27,030 nt of DNA from Dehalococcoidia bacterium UBA1332 (GTDB taxonomy: Bacteria; Chloroflexota; Dehalococcoidia; Lucifugimonadales; Lucifugimonadaceae), in NCBI GenBank assembly GCA_002306745.1, contig DBSW01000119.1:1-27030 (forward strand), read 5' to 3'. This document shows, one piece after another, positions 1 through 8,303 of this stretch; the first letter of the stretch is position 1, and each line of letters starts with the position of its first letter. The notes beneath the pieces are model-generated. The model did not search any database. It worked only from the letters and a program-made list of their open reading frames with translations, and was not told the DNA's origin. A program made the translations under genes and the position numbers.

Positions 1-789
1 CACGACTGTCGGGATTTAATGTTTAATTCTGATTATTCTCGGACGTGGCGTGGGGGTGGAACGGGTAAGGGCGTTACTACACAGTCATCGCGCGGTAACG
101 GGTATCCCACTCATTCGTTGGGACCTATTGCGCAGTGGCTTGGGATTAATCGTGGTGATCGGTTAGCTAGAACGACGACTTTTGTTACGAAATCTGTTGC
201 CAGACAAGAATGGGCATTGTCTGTACTTCCGGAAGGGCATATTGATACCTCCGCTGCAGCTTGGGCTAGTTTTACAGATTCAGCAACAACGCTTATCGAA
301 ACTCAAAAAGGGAGACTTATTTGTTTACGTAAAGACTCGGCTAGTCCTCGTCCGCACAATATGGCTCAACATAGTCTTCAGGGTACTAAAGGGTCTTATT
401 TATCTGGCAGATTTGATGGTGAAGACCCACTTGTGTGGATTGATGGTGTGTCCAAGGGAATTAGCCCCGCAAATTTTGGTTACACGGATAAAGCCCGGCC
501 AATGGTTACTAACGGGCAGACTAATGCCGAATGGCAACCTTTGTGGGAACTTAGCAAATATTACGAGAGTCCTTATTGGCAAGAACTTAGTAAACAGGCT
601 TTGCAAGCTGGCCATGGGGGGGGGGATTTCTTCGTAATGTATGATTTTGCACGCGCTGTCTCAGGCGAAATTGACCCACCTATTAACGTTTACGACGCTG
701 TTACATGGAGCAGCATTATGCCTATTTCCATTGAAAATGTGAAACGCAACGGCGAGCCTATTGAAGTACCAGATTTTATCGAACGTTAA
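1..789 (+). CDS. C-terminal part of a Gfo/Idh/MocA-family, GH109-like protein (5' end cut by window)
   Basis: The reading frame is open from base 1, so the gene begins before the window; an ATG at 19 is internal, not a start. About 262 residues remain. The segment with PTHSLGPIAQWLGINRGDR and the later HGGGDFFVMYDFARAV and PPINVYDAVTWSSI stretches match the C-terminal half of glycoside hydrolase family 109 (NAD-dependent alpha-N-acetylgalactosaminidase-like) proteins, which belong to the Gfo/Idh/MocA oxidoreductase superfamily. The N-terminal Rossmann NAD domain should lie upstream and is not visible. Known GH109 enzymes remove terminal GalNAc by a redox mechanism, but many relatives are uncharacterised, so substrate is uncertain. 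A run of ten G residues (616-625) encodes part of the HGGGD segment without breaking the frame. The gene is convergent with the next one. Confidence 0.8.
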   Translation, partial: HDCRDLMFNSDYSRTWRGGGTGKGVTTQSSRGNGYPTHSLGPIAQWLGINRGDRLARTTTFVTKSVARQEWALSVLPEGHIDTSAAAWASFTDSATTLIETQKGRLICLRKDSASPRPHNMAQHSLQGTKGSYLSGRFDGEDPLVWIDGVSKGISPANFGYTDKARPMVTNGQTNAEWQPLWELSKYYESPYWQELSKQALQAGHGGGDFFVMYDFARAVSGEIDPPINVYDAVTWSSIMPISIENVKRNGEPIEVPDFIER

Positions 790-825
790 ATTTATTAAAA
801 ACAGTAGAGATAACTTATCAGCATA

Positions 826-857
826 GATCTTTAAGTTGAGAGATTGACATAAAGATC
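826..857. other. Inverted repeat in a convergent intergenic gap, possible weak terminator
   Basis: GATCTTTA (826-833) and TAAAGATC (850-857) are perfect 8-base arms separated by 16 bases, in the 90-base gap between two convergent genes. Position fits a shared transcription terminator, but there is no clear T-run after either arm and the stem is AT-rich, so the call is weak. Confidence 0.3.
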
Positions 858-879
858 CGTTGTGTATTTCAAACTTACT

Positions 880-2472
880 TTAGGGAATGGCGTAACCGGG
901 GAGTTCACCCGTTATTTGGTCATTTTCAACAGCGAGTTTCCCGTTTACGAGAACGTGCGGTATACCTTCTGGGTGTAGAGTAGGATCCTCAAATGAAGAT
1001 CTATCGTTTATTTTTTGTTCGTCAAAAATCACTAGATCTGCGAATTTGCCTTTTGCAATTACACCACGATCTTTAAGTCCAAACCGTTCAGCAGGATTTT
1101 GGGTCATTCGTTGAACGACTTGCTCAATCGGGTAGTTGTATCTTCTACGAAGTCGCCCTAACGTTCGCGCGAAACAGCCGTATGCACGCGGGTGTGGCAT
1201 TCCACCTACGGGGATTGAATCAGAACCAATCATATAGTCCGGTCTACTTATGAGTTCCATTACATCTTTTTCAACTTGTCGCCATAGTTTCACGTTGCCG
1301 GAGGGGGCGGATCTCATTCCGCAGGCGAGGGATGTCTCAGCCATAACTCGAAGCATCATTTCAGGTATGCTGATTTTCCAAATATCCGCAAGATCAGAGA
1401 AAAGAAAACCCTCTATATCTTGATTTCCCCCCTTGCCTATATGTGTCCATACATTGTGTTCAGGTTGTGTGTAGGAGATCTCATCCATACGTTCAATTAG
1501 CACCTTACGTTTTTCCTGATTGTTAATGATTTCTAACATTGCTTTAGGGCCACCTTCGTGGAAATACCCTGGGAAGAAAGCTTGTGGAAATGAAGATCCA
1601 ACTGGATATGGATATGTTTCTAATGTGATGTCTAATCCTTCAGATTTTGCCTTGTCGATTGGCTCCATTAATTTATTGATTTCTCCGGCGGAATCTACAA
1701 ATGTCCGATAGTGCTCGAAGTGAAGTTTTGTTCCAGTTCTTTTGGCAACTTCGATGGCTTCAGGTACACCTCCTCCCCCAAAAGCTCGATCGCCATTGTG
1801 GTTTCTAAGATGAATTGACATTGGTCTTTCGAACTCACCCGTTACCTCCATAAAAGTGCATAGTTCATCTGTATTAGACCAACTCTGCGGGTAGTAGGAA
1901 AGACCTGTGGAAAACCCAACGGCTCCCTGTTCCAGCGACTCCCGGAGAAGATTTTTAGCTTTATTTAGGGTTGTGCCGGACAAAGGAACATCCTTCATGC
2001 CAGCTGCTTCAAGTCTGATTGGCCCGTGTCCAGCGAATGTGGCTACATTGCATGATGTTTGTTGGTGGTAATGCTTCTTCGAAGCTTCGATTGAGGACAT
2101 ATCTAGATTTTCAGGAGCCCAGCCAAGTATTCCTGAGAGATACCACCGGTACATGGTGTAGTTCGCGCGAGAAAGTGGAGCAAGTGTCAGACCGTCAGGT
2201 GCGATAATTTCTGTGGTCACCCCTTGTCTAATGCCGCTAGCGTGCTGCCCGTCGTTTAATAGCGCTCCATCGGCGTGCGAGTGAACGTCTATGAAGCCTG
2301 GAGAAATGTGAAGGCCTGTGGCATCGATTGTCTTGGATGATTGTTCTGCTGATACTGGGATTGAATCGACTATTGTGATTCGATCACCATTAATTCCAAT
2401 GTCTGTTTTTACAGGTGCTGATCCAGTTCCGTCGATTACATTACCGCCGCGTATAACTATGTCGATTGTCAA
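880..2472 (-). CDS. D-aminoacylase-like amidohydrolase (N-acyl-D-amino-acid deacylase family)
   Basis: This 530-residue protein is a full-length member of the amidohydrolase superfamily, D-aminoacylase/N-acyl-D-amino-acid deacylase branch, which hydrolyses N-acyl D-amino acids and related amides in the cytoplasm. An N-terminal beta-sandwich strand (IVIRGGNVIDGTG) leads to the metal motif H64-x-H66 (IDVHSHAD), then GFSTGLSYYP near 187-195, H221 (SIHLRNH), H254 (HFEHYRT) and the catalytic D418 in IGSDSIP followed by HPRAYGCFARTLG, all typical of the group. The position where classical D-aminoacylases carry a zinc-binding Cys (GNCG) instead reads APDG (91-94), so metal chemistry or substrate may differ. 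The start is a TTG with GGGAG six bases upstream. Its upstream region is shared with the divergent SDR gene. Confidence 0.85.
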   Translation of the reverse strand: MTIDIVIRGGNVIDGTGSAPVKTDIGINGDRITIVDSIPVSAEQSSKTIDATGLHISPGFIDVHSHADGALLNDGQHASGIRQGVTTEIIAPDGLTLAPLSRANYTMYRWYLSGILGWAPENLDMSSIEASKKHYHQQTSCNVATFAGHGPIRLEAAGMKDVPLSGTTLNKAKNLLRESLEQGAVGFSTGLSYYPQSWSNTDELCTFMEVTGEFERPMSIHLRNHNGDRAFGGGGVPEAIEVAKRTGTKLHFEHYRTFVDSAGEINKLMEPIDKAKSEGLDITLETYPYPVGSSFPQAFFPGYFHEGGPKAMLEIINNQEKRKVLIERMDEISYTQPEHNVWTHIGKGGNQDIEGFLFSDLADIWKISIPEMMLRVMAETSLACGMRSAPSGNVKLWRQVEKDVMELISRPDYMIGSDSIPVGGMPHPRAYGCFARTLGRLRRRYNYPIEQVVQRMTQNPAERFGLKDRGVIAKGKFADLVIFDEQKINDRSSFEDPTLHPEGIPHVLVNGKLAVENDQITGELPGYAIP

Positions 2473-2473
2473 T

Positions 2474-2490
2474 TTATACTCCCGGTATAA
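2474..2490 (-). promoter_or_regulatory. Small palindrome presenting the ribosome binding site of the D-aminoacylase-like gene
   Basis: Perfect 6-base arms TTATAC and GTATAA flank a 5-base centre; on the minus strand the centre reads CGGGA, the core of the Shine-Dalgarno sequence for the TTG start at 2472. It could be a small RNA hairpin that displays the ribosome site in its loop, or an operator. The AU-rich stem is short, so this is only suggestive. Confidence 0.3.
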
Positions 2491-2671
2491 GTGGGCAACT
2501 TCATTTGTTGCGTCAGATTATGATAATGGGCACACGTTGATCCAGTTAACAATCGATCTGTTTTGGGAGGATGGCTTTACAGTAATTACCTGAGATGGCG
2601 ATCTGAATATGGAACAATGTTCGAATTTGTTATAACTATACTTTTCACAATACTAAGTGAGGATGCAATTT

Positions 2672-3607
2672 ATGGGCAGATTTGATTCTAGGGCCGCGAT
2701 TGTTACTGGAGGAGCACTCGGTATTGGCAAAGGTTGTGCAAGGCAAATTGCCGCTAGTGGTGGGAGCGTCTTGATCGTTGATGTTAACGAAGCTGCAGGA
2801 TCTATGACTGTGGAAGAGATTCGCTCAAGTGGTGGAACGGCAGAATTTATGCATGGCAATGTAGCCGAGGAATCCATAGCTAAGAGTATGGTTGAGAAGG
2901 CCACCTCATCCTTTGGGCGATTGGATATTTTGGTACAAAACGCCTATGCAGGAGCAGACAATTCAGGTAGCGCCGTGGAAGTGCAATCTGAAAACTGGCA
3001 TGCTGGTATGGACTTGCTTGTGGGTGCTCTTTACTTTGGCGCCAAATACGCGGTGCCAGCGATGGAGATATCTGGTCCTGATCCACGTTTTATTCAGCCG
3101 GAATGGGCTGGTGCAGGCCGCCGACAGGCCCCACCCCCCCCTCAGAATGTTGGTCGTATTGTCAACATATCTTCAGTTCATGGGTTATGTGCAGCCCCAC
3201 GTTCATTGATTTACAACACAGGTAAAGCGGCTGTTATTGGTCTTACTCGTCAGATGGCGATTGATTTTGGGCCACTTGGAATTACCGTTAATGCTATCGC
3301 TCCCGGGCATATTGTGACTGAACGCGGAGAAGATATGTGGGATGAGGTTGGTGACGACGCAGGCTTCAGGTTATTTGAATTGCAATATCCCGTACGGCGT
3401 ACCGGCGTACCGGATGATATTGCTAACGCAGTTACATTTATTTGTTCTAACGAAGCATCATTCATAACAGGACAGGTTTTGTCTGTTGATGGTGGTATGA
3501 CAGTTCAAATTCAAGAAAATTTGGTCATGGACGTTAAGGACTACATCGTTGCTAATCCAGACCTAAAAACCCATTTTGACAGCGAAAGAGGTTCTAGTAG
3601 GTTTTAG
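2672..3607 (+). CDS. Short-chain dehydrogenase/reductase (SDR) with mid-domain insertion
   Basis: This is a classical-type SDR of about 311 residues, an NAD(P)-dependent oxidoreductase. The cofactor motif is TGGALGIG (12-19), with D37 at the end of beta-2 suggesting NAD preference. NAYAG (90-94) replaces the usual NNAG. The catalytic residues are S168 (NISS), Y181 and K185 (YNTGK). A proline-rich insertion of roughly 25 residues (about 134-159) lies just before the catalytic strand, and a tail follows the usual VDGGM end, so it is about 60 residues longer than typical members. Of three in-frame starts (GTG 2657, ATG 2663, ATG 2672) I chose 2672 because GTGAGG sits nine bases upstream. Substrate is unknown; a sugar or sugar-acid alcohol fits the neighbourhood. 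Confidence 0.88.
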   Translation: MGRFDSRAAIVTGGALGIGKGCARQIAASGGSVLIVDVNEAAGSMTVEEIRSSGGTAEFMHGNVAEESIAKSMVEKATSSFGRLDILVQNAYAGADNSGSAVEVQSENWHAGMDLLVGALYFGAKYAVPAMEISGPDPRFIQPEWAGAGRRQAPPPPQNVGRIVNISSVHGLCAAPRSLIYNTGKAAVIGLTRQMAIDFGPLGITVNAIAPGHIVTERGEDMWDEVGDDAGFRLFELQYPVRRTGVPDDIANAVTFICSNEASFITGQVLSVDGGMTVQIQENLVMDVKDYIVANPDLKTHFDSERGSSRF

Positions 3608-3655
3608 TTAGTCAAATTTTGAATTGTATATTTGCTACTTTTAGAGAGGTTTTTT

Positions 3656-4438
3656 GTGCGTGTCGCCGAACTATATCGTTATCCGGTTAAATCTTTTTCT
3701 TCCGAACGATGTGAAGAGCTAACAATAAATGATGGCAAAGTTATAGGCGACCGAGTTTTAGCATTCAGGTTTGCTGATCGTGGAGCGCCCCATGATTGGG
3801 GATGGCAACGTAAATCTAATTTCTTATCACTTTCGAACACTCCCGGGCTTTCGTTATTAGATGTTAAATTCGATGATCAGTTGCGACAGTTGATGTTCAA
3901 ATATGATAGAGAATTGATTGTTCAGGGTTCCATTGATTCTATAGCCGAGCGGATAACTATTAGTAAAGCTATCGAGAAGTTCGCGTTTACATTGGAGGTC
4001 AACCCGCTTTTTGACCACCCTGAACGCACTCCACTTAACTTGATTGGTGATGGACTTCAGGGTTTGTTTTATGATTCCAAAAATGGTGGTGTAACTGTTT
4101 ACAGTAATGAGTCACTGAAAGCGTTTCAGGCCAGTATGGGATCAGAAATTGACGGGCGTAGATTTAGAACTAATGTTGTGATCGACTGTGCAGATCGCTG
4201 GCAGGAATTAGCTTGGAATGGTTACGTTTCAATAGGAAATGTTGATTTCAAGGTAGTTAAACCCGTTGCCCGATGTTTGGCAACGCATGCAAATCCTGTT
4301 ACTGGTGATCGAGATCAAGATATTATGGGAGGATTGACAAAAGCGAATGGGTACGATGTTCCAGTTTTCGCTATTCGATTGGAACCACTTACTTCTCAGT
4401 CTACAATTCATATTGGCGATTCGGTTAGAGTCAATTAG
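3656..4438 (+). CDS. MOSC domain-containing protein
   Basis: About 260 residues. The N-terminus VAELYRYPVKSF is the hallmark of the MOSC N-terminal beta-barrel domain, and the C-terminal half has the MOSC core with RFRTNVVID (about 170-178) and the conserved cysteine C207 in VARCLATHANPVTGDRD. MOSC domains, named after the molybdenum-cofactor sulfurase C-terminus, carry sulfur on that cysteine or bind molybdenum cofactor; members act in moco sulfuration or N-hydroxylated compound reduction. The start is taken as GTG 3656, six bases after AGAGAGG, rather than the TTG at 3632, since the family normally begins close to the YPVKS motif. It lies 48 bases after the SDR gene and is probably cotranscribed. 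The exact role is not deducible from the neighbours. Confidence 0.85.
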   Translation: MRVAELYRYPVKSFSSERCEELTINDGKVIGDRVLAFRFADRGAPHDWGWQRKSNFLSLSNTPGLSLLDVKFDDQLRQLMFKYDRELIVQGSIDSIAERITISKAIEKFAFTLEVNPLFDHPERTPLNLIGDGLQGLFYDSKNGGVTVYSNESLKAFQASMGSEIDGRRFRTNVVIDCADRWQELAWNGYVSIGNVDFKVVKPVARCLATHANPVTGDRDQDIMGGLTKANGYDVPVFAIRLEPLTSQSTIHIGDSVRVN

Positions 4439-4580
4439 CTAAAGCGCGGTCAGTGCTAGTGGTTGATAGAATTTTTCTGCTATTGGATGCTTCGCTTGAG
4501 AGTTAACGAACAAAATTGGATGGTCAAATTTAATCGATGATTAAGGGCTTTGATATTCCTATTAGATCCGGGAACGAGTT

Positions 4581-7085
4581 TTGACTACAACGGGTAAGAG
4601 TAGACCAGATTCTGATGGTGGCGATGCACGCGGCAATGTTGACCGTTACGTCCCCGCCGCTATCGAAAAAAAGTGGCAAACGCAATGGGAGTCAGATGGC
4701 ATATATGAAGCCTCCGACTATATCGAAGGTAAAGAAAATTACTTCTCATTAGTAATGTTTCCTTATCCTTCGGGTGATATCCACATGGGACATTGGTTTC
4801 AGTACAGTGGATCTGACGCTTATGCTCGATTTAAGCGAATGCAGGGTTATAACGTTTTGCACCCACAGGGGTTCGATTCATTTGGGCTTCCTGCTGAAAA
4901 CGCAGCTATTGAACGTGGTGCCGATCCAAGAAAATGGACCTATTCTAATATTGACAATTCTCGTCGTCAGTTTAGGGAAATGGGTGCTTCGTACGACTGG
5001 TCACGTGAGCTTGTCACTTCTGATCCTGAGTATTACAAATGGAACCAGTATTGGTTCTTGCAGTTTTACAAGAACGGACTTGCCTATCGTGAGAATGGTC
5101 AGGCGAATTGGTGCCCTAAGGATCAAACAACACTTGCAAATGAACAGGTTAAGGATGGTGTCTGTGAGAGATGTGGCACCACGGTTACCCGGCGCGCAAT
5201 GCCTCAGTGGTTTTTTGCTATTACAAAGTACGCCGACGAACTTCTTGATATGGATGATCTCGATTGGCCTGAGAAGATTAAGATGATGCAGCGGAACTGG
5301 ATTGGTCGTTCAACCGGCACAACCATTGGTTTCGATGTCAGCGAGTATGTTGCTGGTGAGCAGATAGAGACATTTACAACTCGGATCGACACTGTTTTTG
5401 GTGTGACATTTGTGGTGCTAGCACCGGAACACCCACTTGTCATGAAGTTAACACAACCTGACCAAAAAGATGTTGTGCAGGCATATGTAGAAAATGCTTC
5501 GCGTCAAACAGAGATAGATCGGACATCAACAGAGCGTGAAAAAACCGGTGTGGCTACTGGCGCATATTGTGTTAACCCAATGAATGGTGAGCGTGTACCA
5601 GTACTTGTAGGTGATTACGTTCTTGCAACTTATGGTACTGGCGCCGTGATGGGTGTGCCTGCTCATGATGAGCGTGATTTTGTATTTGCCAAAAAATATG
5701 ATCTAGAAATTCGTGTCGTTGTTGCTCCGCCGGATTGGAATGAGGAAGAGCTTGAAGAGGCGTGGATTTCTCCAGGAATTCAAGTTAATTCTGGCGAATT
5801 TAACGGCATGTCTAGTATCGATGCCAAAGATGCTATCGCAAATGATATTGAGTCAAATAATTGGGGTCGCCGTACGATCACCTATCACCTGCGAGACTGG
5901 CTAATTTCTCGGCAACGGTATTGGGGAACTCCGATTCCAATCATCTATTGCGATGACTGCGGGACCGTACCAGTTCCAGAGGAAGATCTCCCAGTTAAAC
6001 TTCCCGAAAACGTTATTTTTGAAGCAGATGGTCGCTCACCCCTGACCAAGGATTCAAATTTCCTCAATACGGTATGCCCTCAATGTGGTAAACCGTCTAA
6101 GCGTGAGACCGACACCCTTGACACTTTTGTATGTTCATCCTGGTATCACTTGCGTTTTGCAAGCCCTAACTCCGGTCAATCGCCTTTGAATGATGATCAG
6201 GTAAGAGCTTGGGTTCCTGTTGCTGCATATCAGGGTGGATCAGAGCATGCGGTAATGCATCTGCTTTATTCGCGGTTTTTTAATAAGGCACTTCGTGATC
6301 TTAAATTTGTGGATTTTGACGAGCCTTATACTAAGCTGACTAACCAAGGAATGCTTACAAAAAATGGAGGAAAGATTTCAAAACGATCAAATCCGCTTCC
6401 ACCAGATCCTGTGGTCGAACAGCACGGAGCTGACACACTTCGTTGTTACCTTATGTTTCTTGGTCCGTGGGACCAAGGCGGGGACTGGTCTGACTCTGGG
6501 ATCAACGGGATCAAGCGATGGCTCAATCGCATATGGGATTTGGCTCAACGTGATTATTCCGTCCTCGGCGGGTCTGTTTCAGATTCCGCTGAACGTGATT
6601 TATCCCGTATCGCTAATGCGACCAGCCAGCGTGTAATAGCTGATATGAATGTGTTTAAGTTCAACACATCGATCGCCGCTCTTATGGAGTTTACGACTGC
6701 TCTTATGCGTGCGCATGAAAATGGAAATGTTTCTGTAGAGTCTTGGCGATCAGGAGTTGAACGGTTATTACTTCATGCAGCCCCACTCGCGCCTCATATT
6801 GCAGAGGAATTATGGCAGAGGACAGGTCACATAGGTTCGATTCATATGGAAATGAACCCATCCTATGATGAATCCGTGATTACCGCCGATGTAATAACAC
6901 TCGCTGTTCAAGTTCAGGGAAAGTTGCGTGATCAGATAGAAGTACCTGCGGATATTGACCAAGAATCTGCTATACAGGCTGCCAAGATGGCTACCAACGT
7001 GGTTAGGCACCTCGAAGGAATGCAGATCATTAAAGAAATTTATGTGCCTGGTCGGTTAGTGAATATCGTGGTTAAGCCTTTTTAA
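4581..7085 (+). CDS. leuS: Leucyl-tRNA synthetase
   Basis: An 834-residue class I aminoacyl-tRNA synthetase that charges tRNA-Leu with leucine in the cytoplasm. The HIGH motif appears as HMGH (68-71) after PYPSGD. The CP1 editing domain shows TTRIDTVFGVTFVVLAPEHP and VMGVPAHDERD, which are diagnostic for LeuRS. Cysteine pairs after CPKDQ and in CPQCGK fit zinc-binding insertions. The KMSKS loop is KISKR (598-602). The C-terminal anticodon-binding and tRNA-interacting domains are present, so the protein is complete. The start is TTG preceded by GGAACGAG. The 142-base upstream gap shows no T-box-like specifier or conserved T-box sequence. It is a housekeeping gene embedded among catabolic genes. 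Confidence 0.97.
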   Translation: MTTTGKSRPDSDGGDARGNVDRYVPAAIEKKWQTQWESDGIYEASDYIEGKENYFSLVMFPYPSGDIHMGHWFQYSGSDAYARFKRMQGYNVLHPQGFDSFGLPAENAAIERGADPRKWTYSNIDNSRRQFREMGASYDWSRELVTSDPEYYKWNQYWFLQFYKNGLAYRENGQANWCPKDQTTLANEQVKDGVCERCGTTVTRRAMPQWFFAITKYADELLDMDDLDWPEKIKMMQRNWIGRSTGTTIGFDVSEYVAGEQIETFTTRIDTVFGVTFVVLAPEHPLVMKLTQPDQKDVVQAYVENASRQTEIDRTSTEREKTGVATGAYCVNPMNGERVPVLVGDYVLATYGTGAVMGVPAHDERDFVFAKKYDLEIRVVVAPPDWNEEELEEAWISPGIQVNSGEFNGMSSIDAKDAIANDIESNNWGRRTITYHLRDWLISRQRYWGTPIPIIYCDDCGTVPVPEEDLPVKLPENVIFEADGRSPLTKDSNFLNTVCPQCGKPSKRETDTLDTFVCSSWYHLRFASPNSGQSPLNDDQVRAWVPVAAYQGGSEHAVMHLLYSRFFNKALRDLKFVDFDEPYTKLTNQGMLTKNGGKISKRSNPLPPDPVVEQHGADTLRCYLMFLGPWDQGGDWSDSGINGIKRWLNRIWDLAQRDYSVLGGSVSDSAERDLSRIANATSQRVIADMNVFKFNTSIAALMEFTTALMRAHENGNVSVESWRSGVERLLLHAAPLAPHIAEELWQRTGHIGSIHMEMNPSYDESVITADVITLAVQVQGKLRDQIEVPADIDQESAIQAAKMATNVVRHLEGMQIIKEIYVPGRLVNIVVKPF

Positions 7086-7235
7086 AAAGTACTAACATAT
7101 CAATAGAACCATAAACTGTTTCTTGTTTAGGTATTTTTGATTTACCGTCGTACGTTTTTTGTAATAAATGTGAACTTATTATTCGATTAAGATTCAATTA
7201 TCAGTCAAATCATTTTTTAAAGGCGGAACATTTTT

Positions 7236-8246
7236 ATGCGAGTCATGACTTGGCGTGGTGGTGGAACATTTACACTTGATCGTGTGTCAGAGCCGGAAGC
7301 AGGGGCTGATAAAGTAGTTGTAAAAATGGACTCAATTGGTGTCTGTGGTACCGATGTTCATATAACACAGGGTTTGTTCCCTTCTACACCGCCCAAGGTG
7401 CTTGGTCACGAAGGTTCAGGAGTAATCGTTGAAGTTGGTGAAGGTGTAGAGCAGCAACGCATCGGGGAGCGAGTAGTTCTCAATACGACCAGTCACTGCG
7501 GAGCATGCTCCGCATGCACTACATGGTCTGAATCGCGCTGTGAAAACGCTGATTTAACTTCTGGGATGTTTGCTGAATATGCTATTGCTCCGTCTCAATC
7601 TGCTGTGAAAATTCCTGATTCTCTTGATCTGGAACAGGCAGCGCTTACTGAACCAGCTTCTTGCTGTCTTTCCGGTGCGGAAATGATGCGTATAGACGAA
7701 AACGGTATTGGGGTCGTGGTTGGAGGTGGAATTATGGGTTTATTTACTCTGGCATTTCTGAAGCGTCGTGGTATTGAACGTATGGTTATGTCGGAGCCAG
7801 TAAAAGCTCGACGGGACATGGCAAAGCAATTTGGCGCTGATTTACTTCATGATCCTTCTGAAGGTGACTTGGTTGAATTCATTAAAGATCATAATGGGGG
7901 ATACGGTGCAAACATCGCAGCTGAGGCAGTTGGTCAACCAAAGCTCGTTGCCAAGTGTGTCGAGGTTGTTAGACCGCGAGGTCAGATTCTTATGATCGGC
8001 GTGAGTCCGGAAGAGTCAGCATTGCCGGTTGATTTGTATGACTTGCATTATCGAGAGGTTACTTTGAGAGGTGCGTTCGGTAGAGGAGATGTATTTGCGC
8101 GTACACCTAGTGAAATCGATCAAATTAATCTCGATGGCGTGATCTCTGGTAAGTATGAACTTGAGAGTGTACCTCAAGCGATAATTGATTCAGGAGAGGG
8201 TAAAGGCGTTAAATTTGTAGTAAAGCCAAATGGATATAAGTTCTAG
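7236..8246 (+). CDS. Zinc-dependent alcohol dehydrogenase, MDR family (sorbitol/threonine dehydrogenase-like)
   Basis: This 336-residue medium-chain dehydrogenase oxidises a secondary alcohol or polyol with NAD(P). Catalytic zinc ligands appear as C37 (GVCGTD) and H58/E59 (LGHEGSG). The structural zinc lobe has C88, C91, C94 and C102. The Rossmann motif is GGGIMG (163-168), and a C-terminal GVKFVVKPN end is typical of polyol and threonine dehydrogenases. The ATG start has AGGCGGA eight to nine bases upstream. The 150-base gap after leuS suggests its own promoter. The sequence alone does not fix the substrate; neighbouring sugar-acid enzymes make a sugar or 2-keto-3-deoxy-acid alcohol group plausible. 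It is convergent with the sugar kinase gene 57 bases downstream. Confidence 0.88.
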   Translation: MRVMTWRGGGTFTLDRVSEPEAGADKVVVKMDSIGVCGTDVHITQGLFPSTPPKVLGHEGSGVIVEVGEGVEQQRIGERVVLNTTSHCGACSACTTWSESRCENADLTSGMFAEYAIAPSQSAVKIPDSLDLEQAALTEPASCCLSGAEMMRIDENGIGVVVGGGIMGLFTLAFLKRRGIERMVMSEPVKARRDMAKQFGADLLHDPSEGDLVEFIKDHNGGYGANIAAEAVGQPKLVAKCVEVVRPRGQILMIGVSPEESALPVDLYDLHYREVTLRGAFGRGDVFARTPSEIDQINLDGVISGKYELESVPQAIIDSGEGKGVKFVVKPNGYKF

Positions 8247-8303
8247 GCCCATCTATTTAACTTAGGCGGGCTACGTTTAAAATACGTTAGGTAGTGTCTA
8301 GAA

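Noticed and set aside
616..625. Run of ten G residues as a frameshift or phase-variable tract
   Set aside because: The protein reads through in one frame with family-typical sequence on both sides, so there is no sign of a broken gene; tract length could still be a sequencing artefact.
4439..4580. T-box leader upstream of leuS
   Set aside because: No conserved T-box sequence or terminator/antiterminator pair was found in the short gap; only a small TTAATC/GATTAA palindrome is present.
8247..8303. Terminator hairpin between the alcohol dehydrogenase and kinase genes
   Set aside because: Short GCCC/GGGC matches are present, but the stem is imperfect and lacks a T-run.
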